The translations under genes and the position numbers were made by a program. A stretch of 57,690 nucleotides of DNA from positions 1 through 57,690 of the forward strand of contig JALNWE010000011.1 in the NCBI GenBank assembly GCA_023231065.1, written 5' to 3'. Positions 45,258 through 53,326 of the stretch are shown here, one piece after another. The notes under the pieces were generated by a model. That model worked only from the letters and a program-made list of their open reading frames with translations, searched no databases and was not told the origin of the DNA. This stretch comes from Bacteroidales bacterium. GTDB taxonomy: Bacteria; Bacteroidota; Bacteroidia; Bacteroidales; FEN-979. The stretch's first letter is position 1; every line of letters starts with the position of its first letter.

Positions 45258-47291
45258 TTAGCCGATCCGTTCAAAGACCATGGCAGTACGATTGGGATTA
45301 TAAACCATCAGATGGTGGGTCTTATCTTCTTCATGATATAATGTGGTATAGGTAAGGGTTTCATCCACGCGTCCCTGGCCCCCGAAATCAAGGTTGTCCG
45401 AATTCAGGATGATGCGGTAATCCCCCGGTTCCGGAACCCGAAAACCATAATCGAAGAGGGAGTTGGTAGTATGGAAATTAAAGATAAATATCAGTTTCCG
45501 GCGTTCAAAAGTCAGGGTCTGGTTCATGGCGTCTATATTGAGTTGGTCTCCATAAACCACATCAAAAAGATTGGACTTTTCAACCATTTTCAGCATAGCC
45601 CTGTCAAAAGCGGCCAGGAATCTGAATTTCAGGTCTGGATTCTGGATCAGGGACCATTGCCGGCGGGCATATTGAAAACTCCAGTTGTTGCCTTCGCGGG
45701 GAAAATCAATCCAGTCGGGATGACCGAATTCATTGCCCATGAAGTTCAGGTAAGCCTGTCCTCCCAATGCAATGGTGACCAAACGGATCATTTTATGCAG
45801 CGCGATTCCCCGGTCAATGATATAACTTTCATCCTTCCGGTTCATTTTGAAATATATCTCGCTTTGCATCAGACGGAAAGCAATGGTCTGGTCACCTACC
45901 ATGGCCTGGTCATGGGATTCGCAATAGGCCACGGTTTTTACATCTGGCAGGCGGTTTGTAAGGACATCCCACATTTCATAGAGATTCCACTCTTCATCTT
46001 TTTTTTCCTTAAGTACCTTGATCCAGTAATCGGGAATGGCCATTCCCAGACGATAATCAAAGCCGATGCCTCCTTCGCTGATGGGGCGGCACAATCCGGG
46101 CATCCCGGTCACATCTTCTGCAATGGTAACAGCGTGGGACTTTGTTTTATGGACCAGGGTATTGGCAAGTTGCAGATAGATCAGGGCATCCCATTCCACC
46201 CCATCTTTGAAATATCCGTCCAGGTCCCATTTTTCGCGGTATCCATGATCGAAGTACATCATCGAGGTGACCCCGTCGAAACGGAAACCGTCGAAGTGAA
46301 ATTCCCGTAACCAGAATTTCAGGTTGGAAAGCAGGAACCTGAGAACTTCCCTTTTGCCATAGTTAAAACATTTGGAATCCCATTGGGGATGATTACCGCG
46401 TGGCCCCGGATGAAAGTACTGGTCATCTGATCCGTCAAACTGGTTCAGGCCTTCGAGCGTGTTCTTGGCAGCATGGGAATGGACCACATCCATGATTACC
46501 GCAATACCCTGTTCATGCGCTTTACGGATAAGGTATTTAAGCTCTTCCGGCGTTCCGAACCGGGATGAAACGGCAAAAAAATTCGTGACATGGTAACCAA
46601 ATGAGCCATAATAGGGATGTTCAGCTATGGCCATGAGCTGGATAGTATTATACCCTGAATTTTTAATATAAGGCAGGATATACTCGGCGAATTCGGCAAA
46701 TGTCCCAACCCTGGCCTGTTCCATGGCCATCCCGATGTGGCATTCATAAATCAGTAAGGAATCAAGGGAACCGATATCAAAATGGTCCCCTTCCCAATCA
46801 AAAGGCTGCGGAGGGGCCCAATGCTGACCGGAAAAATTTACCCCATTGGTATCCTGTACGACCCTGCGGATATAGGCCGGTATTTTTTCATTCCAGCCTG
46901 TATCGGAATGGACCAGGACCTTGACTTTACTTTGATGGATAAACAGGTCCTTGTATCTGGCATCGGGCAGAAAAATCTCCCATTGCCCTGACTTATTGGG
47001 TGTGAGCCGGTGTGAATAGCGTTGCCAGCCGTTAAAATCGCCAAATAAGTATAGGTCCTGGGCATGGGGCGCCCATTCCCGATAGAACCAACCTTTTAGT
47101 TTGGAATCGTAATTAAAACCATAAAACTGCCAGGCATTGGCGAATTTATTCAGGCTTCCCCAGCTTTGCCCAATTTCCTGCATCGCGTTTTGATACCGGG
47201 TGAGCCTGTCTGCAATTTCCTGTTCCGCCGGCTCAAGCCAGGGATCTTTCTTCACCATGGGAAGAATCTTGTCCCTCTTTTCTTTTTTCAT
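45258..47291 (-). CDS. glgB: 1,4-alpha-glucan branching enzyme, GH13, eukaryote-like type
   Basis: 677 aa, cytoplasmic. A short charged N-terminus, a CBM48 domain (about 65-150, LYLFGDFNGWQ), then a GH13 barrel. Motifs: MDVVHSH (267-273), GFRFDGVTSM with nucleophile Asp339, acid/base Glu392 in AEDVTG, and CESHDQA (His460-Asp461). The sequence around MMYFDHGYREKW and SEGGIGFDYRLGMAIPD is that of the eukaryote-like branching enzymes found in Bacteroidota. It makes alpha-1,6 branches in glycogen. A methionine 11 codons downstream is an alternative start. It is divergent from the sensor kinase gene. Confidence 0.95.
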   Translation of the reverse strand: MKKEKRDKILPMVKKDPWLEPAEQEIADRLTRYQNAMQEIGQSWGSLNKFANAWQFYGFNYDSKLKGWFYREWAPHAQDLYLFGDFNGWQRYSHRLTPNKSGQWEIFLPDARYKDLFIHQSKVKVLVHSDTGWNEKIPAYIRRVVQDTNGVNFSGQHWAPPQPFDWEGDHFDIGSLDSLLIYECHIGMAMEQARVGTFAEFAEYILPYIKNSGYNTIQLMAIAEHPYYGSFGYHVTNFFAVSSRFGTPEELKYLIRKAHEQGIAVIMDVVHSHAAKNTLEGLNQFDGSDDQYFHPGPRGNHPQWDSKCFNYGKREVLRFLLSNLKFWLREFHFDGFRFDGVTSMMYFDHGYREKWDLDGYFKDGVEWDALIYLQLANTLVHKTKSHAVTIAEDVTGMPGLCRPISEGGIGFDYRLGMAIPDYWIKVLKEKKDEEWNLYEMWDVLTNRLPDVKTVAYCESHDQAMVGDQTIAFRLMQSEIYFKMNRKDESYIIDRGIALHKMIRLVTIALGGQAYLNFMGNEFGHPDWIDFPREGNNWSFQYARRQWSLIQNPDLKFRFLAAFDRAMLKMVEKSNLFDVVYGDQLNIDAMNQTLTFERRKLIFIFNFHTTNSLFDYGFRVPEPGDYRIILNSDNLDFGGQGRVDETLTYTTLYHEEDKTHHLMVYNPNRTAMVFERIG

Positions 47292-47321
47292 AGATGTTGA
47301 TAAATAGCAGGGCTATTGCGA

Positions 47322-47329
47322 CAAATTTA
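47322..47329 (-). promoter_or_regulatory. Bacteroidetes -7 element for glgB
   Basis: The minus strand reads TAAATTTG, an exact TAnnTTTG match, 31 bases before the glgB ATG. No -33 box was found at the proper spacing. Confidence 0.4.
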
Positions 47330-47371
47330 ATAATAATTCAATGATGGGATATTCTACAGAATTTGTTTTAT

Positions 47372-47379
47372 TATCTTTG
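47372..47379 (+). promoter_or_regulatory. Bacteroidetes -7 element for the hybrid sensor kinase
   Basis: TATCTTTG, an exact TAnnTTTG match, lies 25 bases before the kinase ATG. The -33 region is poor. Confidence 0.4.
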
Positions 47380-47404
47380 ACTAACTATTTTTCTGTGATT
47401 TCAG

Positions 47405-50400
47405 ATGAAAAAAGAAAAAAACAGGTTGACCAAACCCTGGCTTCTCATCTGCATATTAGCGTTTCTCACCATTGTCTTACTGGTGTGGGCAGGACTGTAT
47501 TTTCGGCAACTTAGGTCGGAATTGAAAGCTGAACAATACAAGCTTTTATCTGCTGTTGCTGCATTCAAAGTGAATGAAATAACAAAATGGCTGTCGGAAA
47601 GAAAGGCCGAGGGTGTCTTTTTTTCCAATAGCCTTGGTTTTAAATCCCTGATGAAGAAGCTGGATAAGGACCCAACCGATCATCAAACGCGGGAAACCAT
47701 GAAGAGCTGGCTTATTCCTGCGAAAAAGAACCATGAATACAACAGTATTTATATTTATAACCATTCGGGGAAATTATTATTTATTATTAAGGATGGCCCC
47801 AACGGGAATCTTGTTGATCAGGGACCGTTAAAAGGATATTCCAATAAAGAAATTGTTTTTTCGGACCTGAAAAAAACCGAGGATACAAATAGCGCCATCA
47901 TTGAGATGGTTGTCCCCATAGTTGATAAAAGCGCCTTGATTGGCTGGGTCAAATTTACAATTGATCCGGAATATTACCTTTTCCCGTTAATAAAAATGTA
48001 TCCCATACACAGATATACAGCACAAAATCTTCTTGTTCAAAGGCTGGGTGATTCATTGACCTGTTTTCCTCATGAAAAAGGAGATGATGAAGTTGCCCTG
48101 CGGAATAATTCCATATCGCACAATGGAGCAATAACCAAATCAATACCCTTGTCCGGGACATTTGCCAGGGTTGAAACAAAAGATTTCAGGGGTAATGATA
48201 TTCTTGCCGACATAAGGATGGTCCCGGGCACGCGGTGGAGCCTTATCTCCAAAATTGATTTGCTGGAAATTTCAAAACCCCTCTATTACCGCGCTGTCAA
48301 TATTTCGCTTTTCATTTTAGTTTTATTGGCTATGTTCATCATTGCCATGATCCTGATCTGGAAAAACCATCAATTACTCCATGTCAGGTCACAACTGGAT
48401 TTTCAGACCAGCGCAAACCAGGCCCGCGAAAAAATTTCATTCATGAACGCATTGTTACAGGAAGTCAACGATGCCATCATAACTTTTGATAAAGATATGA
48501 TGATCCTGAGCTGGAACAAAGGCGCCGAGCGGATTTATGGATGGAAAGCCGAAGAGGTGATCGGAAAATTCAGTGGGGGGGCGCTCCGGGTCCACTTCCG
48601 CGAAACTTCCAGGGATGAGGTATTCAGGGAGCTGGAACAAACTGGCGCCTGGAAAGGGGAAGTTGTCCACAAACGGAAGGATGGGAGTACGGTGTATGTG
48701 CTCTCTTCTACTTCACGGCTTCGCGATTCAAATGGGAATGTTCTGGGTATTATGGCCATCAATAAGGATATCACAGAAGTAGTGCTGTCTGAAAAGGTTC
48801 AAAATGCCGTCTATCAGATATCTGAACTGGCTCAATCTTCCCGCGACCTGGACGAGATGTTTACCTCCATCCATGTGGTTATCGGAGAACTGATGGATGT
48901 CCGGAATATTTACATTGCCCTGATCGAACCCGATGGAAAGACGCTCACCTTTCCCTATTTTGTTGATGAAAAGGATACAACACCGGGTCTCAGGCCAATG
49001 GGACGGGGACTTACTGAATATGTCCTGAAAACCGGTAAACCCTTACTTGCAAAACCAGAAGACACCCAATATTTCGTTGACCGTGAAATTATAGATTTGG
49101 TGGGGACACCCGCTATCGACTGGCTGGGGATACCCCTGCGAAACGAGAAGGAAACGTTTGGGGCCCTTGTCGTCCAATCCTATGACCCACAAATCCGTTA
49201 TGGCGATCATGAAAAAGATATCTTAACCTTTGTTTCAGCGCAGGTCGCCCTTTCCATTCAACGAAAAAAGATCCAGCAGGAACTGGTCGATGCGCGACAG
49301 AAAGCCGAAGTTTCCAATAAATTGACCTCGGCATTATTAGCCAATATGAACCATGAATTACGGACCCCCATGAACGGGATACTTGGTTTTGCCGAAATTC
49401 TTTTCAATGATCTTACGGATGCTGAAATGAAGGTTAAAGCCGAAAATATCCTGAATTCCGGCCGTCGCCTGATGAATACCCTGGATGCTATCATGGATCT
49501 TTCCTATCTTGAGTCGGATCATGTTTCGCGTAAATTCAGACCGGTCCGGGTCGCTCAGGTGGTTCAATCCGTATCCCGGAATTACGAAAGGGATATATCC
49601 TTTAAAAAACTCACTTTTATTCAGGAGATAAATCCTGATCTTGCCATTTCTGGGGATGAACACCTGTTTCACCATCTGATCCGTATCCTGGTTGACAATG
49701 CGGTGAAATATACTGAAAAAGGATCAATTTCGATTAAAGCCAGCGCCATTCAGAAAGAGAATGCCGAAATGGTTTCCGTTTCTGTCGTAGATACCGGTAT
49801 CGGTATATCTCCTGAAAACCACCGGATGATTTTTGATCCTTTCAGGCAGGTCAGCGAAGGATATGGCCGGCATTTTGAAGGAAGCGGCCTGGGATTGTCC
49901 ATCGCAAAGAAAATAGTGGACCTGATGCAAGGTACGATCACCTTACACAGTACACTTGGAGTGGGATCGGAATTTACACTTTTGCTACCTCGCGTCCCAT
50001 ACGCTGTTCCTGTTTCCGAAACAGGTTTATCCAAAAGTAAAAGATCCTTATCGCGTTTCAAAAAACTACCGGATGTCCTGATCGTTGAAGATAATATTGT
50101 AAACATTCAACTTCTGATGATCTATCTCAGGAAATACTGCAACATATTTACCACCATTGATGCGCCCTCAGCAATAGATCTGGCAAAAAAACATAGATTT
50201 GACGCCGTTTTCATGGATATCAACCTGGGCCCGGGCATGGATGGGATCCAGGCCATGCTGGAGATCAGGGGATTGCCCGGGAACCAGTATCTACCGGTCA
50301 TCGCCGTAACCGGATATGCATCAATCGGTGATCGCGAACGGCTGATCCAAATTGGTTTTACAGAGTATATACCCAAACCATTCGACAAGGAAACCATCGC

Positions 50401-50434
50401 CACGGTAATGAATAACTTATTCCCGAAGACCTGA
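47405..50434 (+). CDS. Membrane-bound hybrid sensor histidine kinase (PAS-GAF-HisKA-HATPase-REC)
   Basis: 1009 aa. Membrane helix 1 at about 11-33, a periplasmic sensor domain (about 35-297, Cache-like with YIYNHSGKLLFI), membrane helix 2 at about 300-320, PAS (about 345-457), GAF (about 470-620), HisKA with phospho-acceptor His650 in NMNHELRTP, HATPase with the N-box Asn765 in ILVDNAVKYT and the G-boxes DTGIG and GSGLGLS, and a C-terminal receiver with Asp938 and Lys991. There is no DNA-binding output domain, so a partner or a phosphorelay is needed. It is unlike the one-protein hybrid two-component regulators that usually control Bacteroidetes glycan loci. Ligand unknown. Confidence 0.93.
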   Translation: MKKEKNRLTKPWLLICILAFLTIVLLVWAGLYFRQLRSELKAEQYKLLSAVAAFKVNEITKWLSERKAEGVFFSNSLGFKSLMKKLDKDPTDHQTRETMKSWLIPAKKNHEYNSIYIYNHSGKLLFIIKDGPNGNLVDQGPLKGYSNKEIVFSDLKKTEDTNSAIIEMVVPIVDKSALIGWVKFTIDPEYYLFPLIKMYPIHRYTAQNLLVQRLGDSLTCFPHEKGDDEVALRNNSISHNGAITKSIPLSGTFARVETKDFRGNDILADIRMVPGTRWSLISKIDLLEISKPLYYRAVNISLFILVLLAMFIIAMILIWKNHQLLHVRSQLDFQTSANQAREKISFMNALLQEVNDAIITFDKDMMILSWNKGAERIYGWKAEEVIGKFSGGALRVHFRETSRDEVFRELEQTGAWKGEVVHKRKDGSTVYVLSSTSRLRDSNGNVLGIMAINKDITEVVLSEKVQNAVYQISELAQSSRDLDEMFTSIHVVIGELMDVRNIYIALIEPDGKTLTFPYFVDEKDTTPGLRPMGRGLTEYVLKTGKPLLAKPEDTQYFVDREIIDLVGTPAIDWLGIPLRNEKETFGALVVQSYDPQIRYGDHEKDILTFVSAQVALSIQRKKIQQELVDARQKAEVSNKLTSALLANMNHELRTPMNGILGFAEILFNDLTDAEMKVKAENILNSGRRLMNTLDAIMDLSYLESDHVSRKFRPVRVAQVVQSVSRNYERDISFKKLTFIQEINPDLAISGDEHLFHHLIRILVDNAVKYTEKGSISIKASAIQKENAEMVSVSVVDTGIGISPENHRMIFDPFRQVSEGYGRHFEGSGLGLSIAKKIVDLMQGTITLHSTLGVGSEFTLLLPRVPYAVPVSETGLSKSKRSLSRFKKLPDVLIVEDNIVNIQLLMIYLRKYCNIFTTIDAPSAIDLAKKHRFDAVFMDINLGPGMDGIQAMLEIRGLPGNQYLPVIAVTGYASIGDRERLIQIGFTEYIPKPFDKETIATVMNNLFPKT

Positions 50435-50461
50435 AAATATCTTGAGTCCACTCCTAACCCT

Positions 50462-50519
50462 GCTTTTCACCGCCAAGTCGCTAAGGCGCAAAATTTTAAA
50501 TAATTGGATATGATATATT
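50462..50519. repeat. 58-bp repeat, copy 1, left arm of an imperfect inverted element
   Basis: This sequence recurs in the same orientation at 56133-56190 with one mismatch in 58. It contains CCGCCAAGTCGCTAAGGCGCAAA. Here it is followed directly by TTTGCGTCTTTGCGTCTTCGTGGT (50518-50541), which pairs with the left arm (50469-50492) at 19 of 24 positions, so the region 50469-50541 is a small imperfect inverted-repeat element. It lies in the 174-base gap after the sensor kinase. No other feature is seen in that gap. Confidence 0.85.
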
Positions 50520-50608
50520 TGCGTCTTTGCGTCTTCGTGGTAAAATGAAAGAATTGGCTTTTCGGAGTCGGCTCAATCTTCATTCCTAACGCCTAACGCT
50601 TCCCGGGT

Positions 50609-50887
50609 TTATCCGGCAAAAATCGCCACCAGGGCGATGATCACAATGACCAGTGGGACAATGATAAGGACCGCTTTTCGGTCGCGGGCTATATTGGCAT
50701 TCATGACATCGATCTGACGGAGGCATAAATCATCTCCGGGAAGATATTGTAAGGCGGCTTTATATTCTTCGCGGGCTGACCTGAAAAGATCAATTTTTAT
50801 GAAATGACCAGCCCTTTCTGTATGTTCTTTGTACTTCAATTGCTCGTGCGTGAGGTTTTGTGGTTGTTCTTCGCGATGTGACATCAT
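50609..50887 (-). CDS. Small tail-anchored membrane protein of unknown function
   Basis: 92 aa from the ATG at 50887; a second ATG follows directly, and a TTG seven codons upstream was rejected. The N-terminal 65 residues are hydrophilic and helical (HTERAGHFIKIDLFRSAREEYKAALQYLPGD), resembling one TPR-like hairpin. A single membrane helix covers about 69-91 (AVLIIVPLVIVIIALVAIFAG) and ends at the C-terminus, so the bulk should face the cytosol. No named family. It lies 41 bases after the Crp/Fnr gene, same strand, and may be co-transcribed. Confidence 0.65.
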   Translation of the reverse strand: MMSHREEQPQNLTHEQLKYKEHTERAGHFIKIDLFRSAREEYKAALQYLPGDDLCLRQIDVMNANIARDRKAVLIIVPLVIVIIALVAIFAG

Positions 50888-50928
50888 AGCATTTTCTTTG
50901 AAGGCCAAATGTAGAAAAAATTCCCTAT

Positions 50929-51633
50929 TTATCCAATCCTGCTTATTTTTTGCAACCTTTCAGGATCGTTGATAATTATCTTTTTGGAACTGACAGTCAA
51001 AATTCCTTCGCGATGGAACCGGGAAAGGGTATGGATGACATTTTCAGTCGAACATCCTGCAAATTCGGCTAACTCCTTACGGGATAAGGAAAGGGTGAAA
51101 CTGTGACTTTGGTAAATGGAACCGGCTAAGTATAGGATCACATCCGCGATCCGTCCGTTAACCTGTTTGTGGGCGAGGCTGATGAAATTCAGGATGGAAG
51201 TCTTAAACATACCGGTGATGATCTCTAACAATTTCATGAAATACTGGGTATTTCCAAGGGCAATCTCCATCAACAAAGGAATTTCAATCAGGCAGCAGGC
51301 ACAATCCTCAACGGCGACCACTGAAAACATATTGATGCTTTCGTAAAAGACATTGGCGCCTCCGATAAGCGAGGGAGCCTTGGTTATCGTAAGGATCGAA
51401 TTTTTTCCGGATTCATCCTCCAGGTTGAATTTGATGATTCCCTGCTGGAGAAATACGAGATGCGTGGTGGTAGCTCCCTGCTTTAATATATATTCCCCTT
51501 TTTTAAATTTCAACTGGGAAGAACGCTGTTGCAACTCATCAAATTCAGACTGTTTGATAAACTGGCAGGTGATTATTTTGAAGAGGCAAGTATCACAACT
51601 GAACAATCGTGGGCGGAGCAATGGTTCGATCAT
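50929..51633 (-). CDS. Crp/Fnr-family transcription regulator with N-terminal cysteines
   Basis: 234 aa from the ATG at 51633; a TTG six codons upstream was rejected. An N-terminal CDTC-x7-C cluster (from FSCDTCLFKIITC) precedes a cyclic-nucleotide-binding-like beta-roll (about 30-140, FKKGEYILKQGATTTHLVFLQQGIIKF) and a long dimer helix. The C-terminal Crp-type helix-turn-helix (about 165-225) has recognition segment LSRKELAEFAGCSTENVIHTLSRFHREGIL. Further cysteines lie in EDCACCL. The cysteines could hold an Fe-S cluster as in FNR, but this is not proven. It is divergent from the ATPase-GTPase-desulfurase-FeS operon and is the obvious candidate to regulate it. Confidence 0.92.
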   Translation of the reverse strand: MIEPLLRPRLFSCDTCLFKIITCQFIKQSEFDELQQRSSQLKFKKGEYILKQGATTTHLVFLQQGIIKFNLEDESGKNSILTITKAPSLIGGANVFYESINMFSVVAVEDCACCLIEIPLLMEIALGNTQYFMKLLEIITGMFKTSILNFISLAHKQVNGRIADVILYLAGSIYQSHSFTLSLSRKELAEFAGCSTENVIHTLSRFHREGILTVSSKKIIINDPERLQKISRIG

Positions 51634-51648
51634 CAGGAAAAGTTTTGA

Positions 51649-51656
51649 CAAATTTA
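51649..51656 (-). promoter_or_regulatory. Bacteroidetes -7 element for the Crp/Fnr gene
   Basis: The minus strand reads TAAATTTG, an exact TAnnTTTG match, 15 bases before the ATG at 51633. No -33 box at the expected spacing. An FNR-like palindrome lies about 30 bases further upstream. Confidence 0.4.
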
Positions 51657-51678
51657 ACTTTATTGTGTATTAAAATCT

Positions 51679-51691
51679 ATGATCAAATCAT
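51679..51691. promoter_or_regulatory. FNR-like palindrome in the divergent intergenic region
   Basis: ATGAT-CAA-ATCAT is a perfect inverted repeat with half-sites like the TTGAT/ATCAA of FNR boxes, but with 3 instead of 4 spacer bases. Its centre (51685) is about 40-45 bases upstream of the start site expected from the regulator's -7 box, the place typical of Crp/Fnr class II sites. Autoregulation is an inference. Confidence 0.4.
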
Positions 51692-51732
51692 GAAATAATG
51701 CAGTTTTTGCCAACGAATGAAACATATTATTA

Positions 51733-51748
51733 CCTGCTGTCATGCAGG
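51733..51748. promoter_or_regulatory. Second palindrome, just upstream of the ABC ATPase promoter
   Basis: CCTGC-TGTCAT-GCAGG has perfect 5-base arms and a 6-base spacer. It ends 6 bases before the TTTG box of the predicted promoter of the four-gene operon, so it could be an activator or repressor site. Confidence 0.3.
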
Positions 51749-51754
51749 GGGTAT

Positions 51755-51788
51755 TTTGTAATCAGCATGTTACGTAGGCTTACTTTTG
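51755..51788 (+). promoter_or_regulatory. Probable promoter of the ATPase-GTPase-desulfurase-FeS operon
   Basis: TTTG (51755-51758), 22 bases, then TACTTTTG (51781-51788), an exact TAnnTTTG. The first ATG of the operon is 28 bases further at 51816. The arrangement and spacing are the same as those found for the efflux operon promoter. Confidence 0.5.
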
Positions 51789-51815
51789 TCCCGTCAAATT
51801 TTTCAAATTTCAATC

Positions 51816-52616
51816 ATGGAAATACAATCTATTCAGTTGAACAGTGGTGTCGGTAAGGATGGCAATAAAGAAAAAGTCGCCTCTTTCGAACTAAAAATGG
51901 GGGATATCATCAGCATCGTAGGCCCTACCGGTTGTGGTAAAACGACATTGATAAACGATATTGAATTATTTGCGAACAGGAATACGCCATCGGGCCGGCA
52001 GGTTTTGATCAACGGGGACCCGGTCCCTGAAGATTTCTCGTTTGATCCCAAGAACCATCCGATCGCCCTGATCTCGCAGCACACCAATTTTCTTTCCGAT
52101 TTGCCGGTCGGAGAATTCCTTGAGATCCATGCCATCGTACGCGGATCCGATGATTTGGATAAGATCATCCAGGAGACCCTCGATTTCGCGAATCAATTGA
52201 CAGGGGAAGCCATCATCCGCGATACAGCCATGACTGAACTGTCAGGAGGCCAAACCCGGTCCCTGCTCATTGCTGATGCGGTGATCATTGGTAATTCGCC
52301 CATCATTTTACTGGATGAGATCGAGAATGCCGGGATCCATCGGACCAAAGCGTTGGAACTACTGAAGCGATATAGAAAGATTTTTGTTTTTGTCACCCAC
52401 GATCCCCGGATTGCCCTCCTTTCCGATTTCAGGATTGTCATGAAGAACGGCGCCATGCAAAAGCTGATCCGGACCAGTGGCGATGAAAGGCGCGCCGCGG
52501 TTGAACTGAAAAAAATTGATGATGTCATGTTGAATTTCCGGGGCCTGATCCGTTCGGGTCAGGAAATCAACGCCTCCATGTTGGAGGAAAACATGCGTTT
52601 ATTATCCGTTAATTAA
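51816..52616 (+). CDS. Orphan ABC-type ATPase of a putative cofactor-assembly operon
   Basis: 266 aa from the ATG at 51816; an upstream TTG would remove the promoter box from the leader. A single soluble nucleotide-binding domain: Walker A GPTGCGKTT (36-44), Q-loop Gln88, signature LSGGQ (142-146), Walker B IILLDE (Asp167-Glu168), His195 switch. A D-loop-like NAGIH replaces the usual SALD. No membrane partner is encoded nearby, so it is probably not a transporter part; it recalls soluble ABC ATPases such as SufC, which power Fe-S assembly. It is the first of four co-directional genes, 8 bases before the GTPase gene. Confidence 0.85.
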   Translation: MEIQSIQLNSGVGKDGNKEKVASFELKMGDIISIVGPTGCGKTTLINDIELFANRNTPSGRQVLINGDPVPEDFSFDPKNHPIALISQHTNFLSDLPVGEFLEIHAIVRGSDDLDKIIQETLDFANQLTGEAIIRDTAMTELSGGQTRSLLIADAVIIGNSPIILLDEIENAGIHRTKALELLKRYRKIFVFVTHDPRIALLSDFRIVMKNGAMQKLIRTSGDERRAAVELKKIDDVMLNFRGLIRSGQEINASMLEENMRLLSVN

Positions 52617-52624
52617 AAAAGAAG

Positions 52625-53326
52625 ATGAAGGTCATTGTTTTTGCAGGTCCTCCCACATGTGGAAAGACCACGGTTATCAGGCAGGTCATCCGGCGTATGA
52701 TCCGGAAAGGACTTCAGACGGCATACCTGAAAATTGATGTTCTTTATGCCGAAGAAGATGAAATTATAGCCCGTGAATTCGGAATTCCATCGCGCAAGAT
52801 TTTTTCAGGGGAATTATGCCCCGACCATTGTAACGTGGTTGTGCTGGACGAAGCAGTGGAATGGGCCGAAGGGGTCAATGCTGACTATCTTTTTGTCGAA
52901 ACAGCCGGGTTGTGCCTGCGGTGCTCGCCCTATATTGAAAATTCGCTTGGAATCGTTGTCCTCGAAGCTACCAGCGGCATGAATTTACCCAGAAAAATAG
53001 GGCCGATGCTTACCCTGGCCGATATTGCCGTGATTACCAAGATTGACCTGATCTCCCAGGCAGAGCGGGAAGTATTCCGGTACAGGGTACTGGAGGCCGC
53101 GCACGAAATAACAGTCGTCGAAAGCAATGCCTTGTATGGTATTGGGATCGACCCGGTCGTAAAAAAGATCATCCGGACACAGGATATTCAAAAACCCATG
53201 TTTTTAAGAGGAAATCCCCCGGTAGGAACGTGTACCATCTGTGTTGGTAAAAAGGAAATTGGGGCAAAAAACCATTTCGGGGTATTGAGGACTATGGAAC
53301 AGGAATTATTTTATGTTGGTGAATAA
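52625..53326 (+). CDS. HypB/CobW-like SIMIBI GTPase with extra cysteine motifs
   Basis: 233 aa. P-loop GPPTCGKTT (8-16), G3-like VETAG (91-95), G4 TKID (138-141) and G5-like ESNALYG. Metal-ligand candidates are C-P-D-H-C (65-69), C-x2-C (97-100, directly after VETAG, where HypB has its NLVCP loop) and C-x2-C (203-206, GTCTIC). This resembles HypB, UreG and CobW metallochaperone GTPases, which couple GTP hydrolysis to metal delivery. It lacks the His-rich N-terminus of many HypB proteins. Its TAA overlaps the ATG of the desulfurase gene by one base (TAATG), implying translational coupling. Which metal or target is unknown. Confidence 0.8.
   Translation: MKVIVFAGPPTCGKTTVIRQVIRRMIRKGLQTAYLKIDVLYAEEDEIIAREFGIPSRKIFSGELCPDHCNVVVLDEAVEWAEGVNADYLFVETAGLCLRCSPYIENSLGIVVLEATSGMNLPRKIGPMLTLADIAVITKIDLISQAEREVFRYRVLEAAHEITVVESNALYGIGIDPVVKKIIRTQDIQKPMFLRGNPPVGTCTICVGKKEIGAKNHFGVLRTMEQELFYVGE

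Noticed and set aside
45471..46310. 279-codon plus-strand open frame inside glgB
   Set aside because: It is antisense to a strongly supported GH13 gene, has no domain signature, and reflects the composition of the real gene.
51816..52616. ABC protein as part of an import or export system
   Set aside because: No membrane permease or binding protein is encoded next to it; its neighbours are cofactor-type proteins.
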